Part shown: positions 44,315 through 48,935 of the stretch, one piece after another
Layout of the letters: every line of letters begins with the position of its first letter
Position numbering within the stretch: the first letter of the stretch is position 1
Origin: Gammaproteobacteria bacterium
Lineage (GTDB): Bacteria > Pseudomonadota > Gammaproteobacteria > SZUA-152
Assembly: GCA_021647705.1 (NCBI GenBank)
Contig: JAKIUF010000034.1
Location: 1-48,935 of the forward strand
Length of the DNA: 48,935 nt
Reading direction: 5' to 3'
Notes under the pieces: model-generated
Databases searched by the model: none
Seen by the model: the letters and a program-made list of their open reading frames with translations, nothing else
Told to the model about the DNA's origin: nothing
Position numbers and translations under genes: made by a program

Positions 44315-44911
44315 TTATGGGTTTGCATTTCGGTTTTCGGTGGATACATTTTCGGCTACAACCTCGAACAGCTCTCTGACATATTTATTGCGAGGCGGCT
44401 GGATATCGGGGCGATTTGATTCCACTGCCGCCGCAGCCCAGTTTTTTTCCTTGACCGCTTTACAAAACTTGGGAAATCGACCTTTCAATCGTGTCATCCC
44501 CAGATTAAAAATCATATCCAACAACCCTAACCGCGCCTCGGTTGGGTAGTCATCAAAATCCGGGAAAAGTTTTTTTAACTCTTTACAAAAGGTCTTTATG
44601 TGTTTATTTGTTAGTCTGTTTACCTCAACCCCTGTCATAATTAGTTGGGTATATTTTTTATAGGTATAGGCAATACCACCTTTTGGTTGTTTCTTAACGC
44701 TTTCATAATCTATTGTTATTTGCGCTTCAGTCGCTATCGCACCTGTTTTCCCTACCACCAAATTCAGCTTCAACGCCGCTGCCAAATTGGGAACCAGGTG
44801 CCCCACACCAATAGTGACGTATCCTTCTGTATCAAGATACATATGCCGCACATCCCCTTCATAACGAATGAGATTTTTCCTGAGCGTCTGTTTTTCCTTT
44901 TCTGTCAACAT
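44315..44911 (-). CDS. GH24 (T4-type) lysozyme, candidate type VI effector
   Basis: The 198-residue protein carries the T4 lysozyme catalytic triad: Glu in IRYEGDVRHMY, Asp-Thr in YLDTEGYVTIGVGHL (E...D...T), and the fold's C-terminal blocks ARLGLLDMIFNLG and RFPKFCKAVKEKNW. It would cleave peptidoglycan. There is no signal peptide, holin or Rz gene, so it is not an ordinary phage lysis module; its neighbour upstream is an Hcp gene. The ATG at 44911 is chosen; an ATG ten codons upstream (44941) lacks a ribosome site. It is inferred to be carried to rival cells with Hcp. Confidence 0.8.
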   Translation of the reverse strand: MLTEKEKQTLRKNLIRYEGDVRHMYLDTEGYVTIGVGHLVPNLAAALKLNLVVGKTGAIATEAQITIDYESVKKQPKGGIAYTYKKYTQLIMTGVEVNRLTNKHIKTFCKELKKLFPDFDDYPTEARLGLLDMIFNLGMTRLKGRFPKFCKAVKEKNWAAAAVESNRPDIQPPRNKYVRELFEVVAENVSTENRNANP

Positions 44912-44982
44912 GTTATTTTTCCATCTGCTGGTTTTGTCCATTGATCTGATCAGTCGCGTTATAAGATATATCTCGATTCACG

Positions 44983-45465
44983 TTACAACGGTTTGGCGGT
45001 GGTCAGATCATATCCCGTTCGCTGCGGGCTACCGGCTGTGTTGGTGGCATTATGGTCTTTGTAACTCACTACAATTTGGGAAAAACTCAGACTAATGGTC
45101 TCTTCCATTTCTCCTGTGTCGTCTGCTTCAATGTCATAACGACTGATCAGGCAGTTTTCCAGGGTGTAACTCATAAACTCTTCTACGTTGTTACTGCCAG
45201 TGCGCACAAATCTGAGCACGGCTTTTTTTCCTGAAGAGCCACCAACAGACGCCCTGAAAAACTGACTGACCGAGGCATCAATGGTTTTGCTTAAGCTCAC
45301 TTCATTTAGTATGGGAATACCAACTTCACGATTGCTGAGCTTGCCCGGCTCCATGGAAATTTCCCGGCAGGTAGCAAAGTCCACGCTATTGATTGCGATG
45401 TGGTTTTTATACGCTTCTGCGGTCACGTTTCCCTTAATACCGTCATATTCCAGATAAATTGCCAT
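44983..45465 (-). CDS. hcp: Type VI secretion tube protein Hcp
   Basis: The 160-residue protein fits the Hcp1 family: MAIYLEYDGIKGN at the start (compare MxxxxFIKIGDVKGE), an extended middle with SLSKTIDASVSQFFRASVGG, and EETISLSFSQIVVSYKDH with a late Gly-Tyr motif. Hcp forms the hexameric rings of the T6SS tube and can carry small effectors in its lumen. AAGGAAA precedes the start closely. No other T6SS gene is in the window, so it is an orphan hcp, placed 74 bases after ribD and just before a lysozyme gene. Confidence 0.85.
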   Translation of the reverse strand: MAIYLEYDGIKGNVTAEAYKNHIAINSVDFATCREISMEPGKLSNREVGIPILNEVSLSKTIDASVSQFFRASVGGSSGKKAVLRFVRTGSNNVEEFMSYTLENCLISRYDIEADDTGEMEETISLSFSQIVVSYKDHNATNTAGSPQRTGYDLTTAKPL

Positions 45466-45539
45466 GGTGTTTCCTTTTGTTTTTTACGATCCTTATTGAA
45501 GAGGAAAAGAGGCCGCGAATCACGAACGGTGGAAATTTT

Positions 45540-46631
45540 CTACCGACATTTTACGGTCATTCTCCAATCACTTCCGACAGCGCGCATATCAATTATTTTG
45601 AGTTGGGTCACTTGGCTCATTTTTTCCACGCCGGGCAGATTCAACAATCCGCGAGCCTCGCTGCCCATAAACAAGGGGGCCATATAAATGACCAGTTCAT
45701 CGAACAACTCCGCTTGCAGGAAGGCTCCACACAAAGTTGCTCCAGCTTCTATCAACACTTCGTTGATTTCGTGACGGGCCAAACAATCCAGCACCGCTGG
45801 CAAATCCGGGCGACCATTGTCTGATGCCACCACTTCAACTTCTGCACCAGCATCACGCAAAACAGTCGCTTTTTGTTCGTCGGTAGTGACCGTCAACACC
45901 AGCGTACGCCCCGGTAGCGATAACATTTTTGCCGTCGGCAGCATTTGCAGGCGACTGTCCAGCACGACCCGTAACGGCTGTTCCACATCATCATCCAGAC
46001 GCGCCGTCAGCGAAGGATCATCGGCCAGTACGGTGCCAATGCCGGTTACAATCGCGGCACTGCGGGCACGCAAGCGATGTACATCATGTCGTGCATCGTT
46101 GCCGGTAATCCATTGGCTTTCACCCGAGGCCATGGCGGTGCGGCCATCCAGGCTCATGGCCATTTTGCCGCGCACAAAAGGTCGGCCCGTGCGCATGCGT
46201 TTGATAAAACCGGGATTCAGCGCTTCGGCCTGGGTCTGCAACACACCGCTGTGTGTTTCGATACCGGCCTTTTGAAGTTGGCTCAGCCCCTGCCCTGCCA
46301 CCTGTGGATTCGGGTCTTGCATGGCGACTACCACTCGCGATATACCCGCAGCAACCAGGGCATCACTACATGGCGGCGTACGGCCATGATGACAACAGGG
46401 TTCTAACGTAATATAGGCAGTCGCCCCTTTTGCCCCATTTTTTGCCAAACGACCTGCCGCTTGCAGGGCGTTGATTTCGGCATGAGGCTTACCAGCGCGT
46501 TGATGCCAGCCTTCACCCACGATGTTGTTATTTTTAACCAGTACACAACCGACACGTGGATTGGGATCAGTGGTAAACAGACCGTGTTCGGCCAATTGCA
46601 ACGCCCTGCTCATGAAGCGTCTGTCAGTCAT
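45540..46631 (-). CDS. ribD: Bifunctional pyrimidine deaminase/reductase
   Basis: The 363-residue enzyme carries out the second and third steps of riboflavin synthesis. The N-terminal deaminase (to about 145) has the zinc site [10 protein letters not shown] and [16 protein letters not shown]. The reductase domain has [38 protein letters not shown] and a C-terminal [15 protein letters not shown]. The start at 46631 overlaps nrdR by eight bases; an ATG three codons earlier is the alternative. In the normal cluster ribE follows; here the hcp cassette intervenes. Confidence 0.96.
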   Translation of the reverse strand: MTDRRFMSRALQLAEHGLFTTDPNPRVGCVLVKNNNIVGEGWHQRAGKPHAEINALQAAGRLAKNGAKGATAYITLEPCCHHGRTPPCSDALVAAGISRVVVAMQDPNPQVAGQGLSQLQKAGIETHSGVLQTQAEALNPGFIKRMRTGRPFVRGKMAMSLDGRTAMASGESQWITGNDARHDVHRLRARSAAIVTGIGTVLADDPSLTARLDDDVEQPLRVVLDSRLQMLPTAKMLSLPGRTLVLTVTTDEQKATVLRDAGAEVEVVASDNGRPDLPAVLDCLARHEINEVLIEAGATLCGAFLQAELFDELVIYMAPLFMGSEARGLLNLPGVEKMSQVTQLKIIDMRAVGSDWRMTVKCR

Positions 46632-47130
46632 CCTTGTCATCCAGCAGATTCATTTGATTGCGACGCTGCTCTGCTGTCGGGGCTTTTTCCAGTCGTTCAA
46701 TTTCTTCGCGGAAGGCATTCACATCTTCAAAGCTTCGGTACACCGAAGCAAAACGTACATAACCGACATGGTCCAGGTCTCGCAGCTCGTCCATCACCCA
46801 GTGCCCTACCTTTTGTGCGGGCACTTCACGGTCACCGGTACTGCGCAGATTTTTTTTGATGCGTTCCACGGCAGATTCGATATCTTCAGAACTCACCGGG
46901 CGTTTTTCCAGTGCGCGCACGATACCGGCACGTAGTTTATCTTCGTTGAAGGGTTCACGACGACCGTCGTTTTTCACCAGCTTGGGCATCACCAGTTCGG
47001 CGGACTCAAAGGTGGTAAAGCGCTCGCTGCACGTCAGGCATTCACGACGACGACGCACTTCAAAGCCCTGATTCGCCAGACGCGAATCAATGACTTTGGT
47101 ATCTTCAGCGTCACAGAAAGGGCAGTGCAT
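46624..47130 (-). CDS. nrdR: Transcriptional repressor NrdR
   Basis: The 168-residue repressor of ribonucleotide reductase genes starts [17 protein letters not shown] with the zinc ribbon (CPFC and CLTC) and continues [18 protein letters not shown] into the ATP-cone domain ([20 protein letters not shown]). The start at 47130 is the family N-terminus; codons upstream belong to the gap. It lies between glyA and ribD, an order shared with many gammaproteobacteria. Confidence 0.97.
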   Translation of the reverse strand: MHCPFCDAEDTKVIDSRLANQGFEVRRRRECLTCSERFTTFESAELVMPKLVKNDGRREPFNEDKLRAGIVRALEKRPVSSEDIESAVERIKKNLRSTGDREVPAQKVGHWVMDELRDLDHVGYVRFASVYRSFEDVNAFREEIERLEKAPTAEQRRNQMNLLDDKDD

Positions 47131-47140
47131 ATTTCCCTTT

Positions 47141-48397
47141 TTATTTGCCGTAAACCGGCAAACGTTTGCAGATAGCCAGCACCTGCTGTTTGACCCGTTC
47201 AATGGTGGCAGTATTGTTCACGTCATCCAGCACGTCACATATCCAGCCTGCCAGTTCAGCAGCATCACCTTCCATAAATCCGCGTGTGGTCAACGCCGGG
47301 GTACCAATGCGAATACCGCTGGTGACAAAGGGTGACTGCGGATCATTGGGCACACTGTTTTTGTTGACGGTGATATTAGCGGCACCCAGTGCAGCATCGG
47401 CTTCTTTGCCGGTGATGCCTTTATCAATGAGGTCCACCAGAAACAAATGATTGTCAGTACCGCCGGAGACAATATTGTATCCACGATCTTGCAGGGTGCT
47501 GGCCATGGCGCGGGCATTTTTGATGACCTGTGCCTGATAGATTTTGAATTCAGGCTCCAGCGCTTCTTTGAAGGCCACGGCCTTGCCAGCAATGACGTGC
47601 ATCAGCGGTCCGCCCTGGGAGCCAGGGAATACCGCAGAATTAAATTTTTTCTCAATGTCCGGGTTTGCTTTGGCCAGAATCAGACCACCGCGTGGGCCGC
47701 GCAAGGTTTTGTGGGTAGTGGTGGTAGTCACGTCAGCAATGGCCACCGGGCTGGGGTATTCACCCGCAGCGATAAGACCGGCAACGTGCGCCATATCCAC
47801 AAACAAATACGCACCGACAGCGTCGGCAATGTCACGAAAACGCTGCCAGTCCACCACCCGAGAATAGGCAGAAAAACCGGCGACGATCATTTTTGGCTGG
47901 TGCTCTTTGGCCAGTGCTTCCACTTGCGCATAATCAATCTCGCCCGTGCTCTCCTCCAGGCCGTATTGAATGGCATTGTACAATTTGCCGGACGAGCTGA
48001 CTTTGGAACCGTGAGTAAGGTGGCCGCCATGGGCCAGACTCATACCGAGAATAGTATCGCCAGGCTGTAACAGAGCCAGATACACAGCGGCATTGGCCTG
48101 GGAGCCGGAGTGAGGCTGCACATTGGCGTAATCAGCGCCGAACAGTTCTTTAGCACGATCAATGGCCAGTTGCTCGGCCACATCCACATGCTCGCATCCC
48201 CCGTAATAACGTTTGGCGGGGTAACCCTCAGCATATTTATTGGTCAGCACACTCCCTTGTGCCTGCATTACCCGGGGGCTGGTGTAATTTTCAGAGGCAA
48301 TGAGTTCAATGTGCTCCTCCTGCCGGACTTCCTCAGCCTGCATAGCAGCCCACAACTCGTTGTCAAAACCCGAAATTTGCATATCTTTGCTGAACAT
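47141..48397 (-). CDS. glyA: Serine hydroxymethyltransferase
   Basis: The 418-residue PLP enzyme interconverts serine and glycine, feeding one-carbon units to folate. It shows [46 protein letters not shown], the PLP lysine in [14 protein letters not shown], and a C-terminal [24 protein letters not shown] precedes the ATG at 48397. It is the first gene of the long minus-strand series ending with pgpA. No glycine riboswitch was recognised upstream. Confidence 0.98.
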   Translation of the reverse strand: MFSKDMQISGFDNELWAAMQAEEVRQEEHIELIASENYTSPRVMQAQGSVLTNKYAEGYPAKRYYGGCEHVDVAEQLAIDRAKELFGADYANVQPHSGSQANAAVYLALLQPGDTILGMSLAHGGHLTHGSKVSSSGKLYNAIQYGLEESTGEIDYAQVEALAKEHQPKMIVAGFSAYSRVVDWQRFRDIADAVGAYLFVDMAHVAGLIAAGEYPSPVAIADVTTTTTHKTLRGPRGGLILAKANPDIEKKFNSAVFPGSQGGPLMHVIAGKAVAFKEALEPEFKIYQAQVIKNARAMASTLQDRGYNIVSGGTDNHLFLVDLIDKGITGKEADAALGAANITVNKNSVPNDPQSPFVTSGIRIGTPALTTRGFMEGDAAELAGWICDVLDDVNNTATIERVKQQVLAICKRLPVYGK

Positions 48398-48551
48398 TAC
48401 TCTTCCCCTGCCTGAAATATGTTTTGTCGTTGAGCGTCTTTTTCACCAAAACTTTGTTGGAAAAAACGCTAAAAAAGGGCACTGATTGTAGCACATATCA
48501 TTCTTTGGCCAGTCTGCATCAGACAAAAATCACCCACCATATGCCGGACTA

Positions 48552-48642
48552 TAAAATCTAACGCAAAGGCGCAAAGGCGCAAAGAACGCAAAGATATCTC
48601 GATTTACCCTTTGCGTTCTTTGCGCCTTTGCGTTGGGTTTTC
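48552..48642. repeat. GCAAAG inverted repeat upstream of glyA
   Basis: AAAATCTAACGCAAAGGCGC and a further GCAAAG unit face GCGCCTTTGCGTTGGGTTTT, with a loop of about 15 bases. The hairpin is the most compact copy of this family in the window. It lies between the glyA promoter region and the secF terminator. Confidence 0.8.
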
Positions 48643-48732
48643 ATTATCCAAACCCCGACAACCTGTGTTGACATGAGTTTTCTCGTCCTCACGAAAACCC
48701 TGGAAGCCAAAAAATCAACATGCCACAAAAAA

Positions 48733-48750
48733 GGCCGCAAATTTGCGGCC
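48733..48750 (-). terminator. Intrinsic terminator after secF
   Basis: GGCCGCAAATTTGCGGCC is a perfect palindrome followed on the minus strand by a T-run (CTTTTTT), 29 bases after the secF stop. It has the form of a rho-independent terminator. Confidence 0.8.
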
Positions 48751-48778
48751 TTTCTATCCGGTCATGACATACAAACCA

Positions 48779-48935
48779 TCAGGGAATATGATCCAGGTCT
48801 TCGCCTTCTTTTTCCACGGGCATCAGGTCTTCCTTGCTGATCCCCAAGCTCAAAGCACTGGCACTGGCTACATAAATCGATGAATAAGTCCCCAAAAACA
48901 CGCCAATAATCAAAGCTGTGGCAAAACCATGAAAC
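48779..48935 (-). CDS. secF: Protein translocase subunit SecF, C-terminal part
   Basis: The last 51 codons read IIGVFLGTYSSIYVASA followed by ALSLGISKEDLMPVEK and an acidic tail. GTYSSIYVASA is the conserved end of the last SecF membrane helix. SecDF uses the proton gradient to aid late protein export in the inner membrane. The 5' part lies outside the window. secD and yajC probably precede it, but cannot be seen. A terminator follows. Confidence 0.88.
   Translation of the reverse strand, partial: FHGFATALIIGVFLGTYSSIYVASASALSLGISKEDLMPVEKEGEDLDHIP

Overview
The window looks like chromosome from a gammaproteobacterium outside the enterics, of moderate GC. Supporting signs are a Coq7-type ubiquinone hydroxylase, a Vfr/CRP regulator that matches the E. 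coli protein closely through its DNA-binding half, a RibB fused to a degenerate RibA domain, a classical ArgA with kinase-like and acetyltransferase parts, and a gene order that recalls the Pseudomonas loci rpe-gph-trpE and trpG-trpD-trpC-vfr-osmC-coq7. No rRNA, tRNA or CRISPR array was seen.

Layout. 1-1900 is an AT-rich accessory stretch with a truncated RES-type gene, unexplained short repeats and a HigB/HigA-like toxin-antitoxin pair. 1917-4553 holds coq7, a VOC protein, an OsmC-like protein and crp. 4630-5015 is repeat-rich and contains a remnant of a REP-associated transposase. 5051-11564 (minus strand) carries trpC, trpD, trpG, trpE, gph and rpe, with a repeat element in almost every intergenic gap, including a tandem duplication that contains GxxExxY pseudogenes and a trpG/trpE chimera. 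11750-14375 has a DUF3530-like hydrolase, an outer-membrane barrel and djlA; a 27-codon membrane-peptide ORF follows. 15014-21074 carries argA, a CLC channel, hemJ, a DUF5063-like gene, thiD and thiE. 21130-30911 is an envelope region: a lipoprotein, a PadR operon with membrane proteins, a secreted Ig-like protein and a very large lipoprotein made of eight 85-residue repeats plus a seven-blade propeller. 31084-32980 has an inverted-repeat element and an AbiEi-Fic fusion. 33116-35846 is the AmmeMemoRadiSam trio. 36026-38636 has a response regulator, an unidentified membrane protein and a secreted protein. 38641-48397 (minus strand) is the glyA-nrdR-ribD-ribE-ribB-ribH-nusB-thiL-pgpA cluster, interrupted between ribD and ribE by hcp, a GH24 lysozyme and a lipoprotein. 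The window ends in the 3' part of secF.

The two most interesting themes are these. First, several families of small repeats (GCAAAG/GCAGAG inverted repeats, GTGGGCA REPs, TIR elements, CCCCGCAGC hairpins) have colonised operon junctions, sometimes supplying the stop codon of the upstream gene; one family brackets GxxExxY nuclease-like pseudogenes and may be the debris of a mobile element with that gene as cargo. Second, the Hcp-lysozyme-lipoprotein cassette looks like an orphan type VI effector and immunity module embedded in a riboflavin operon. Functions are assigned by reading the proteins from memory of families; no database search was possible.
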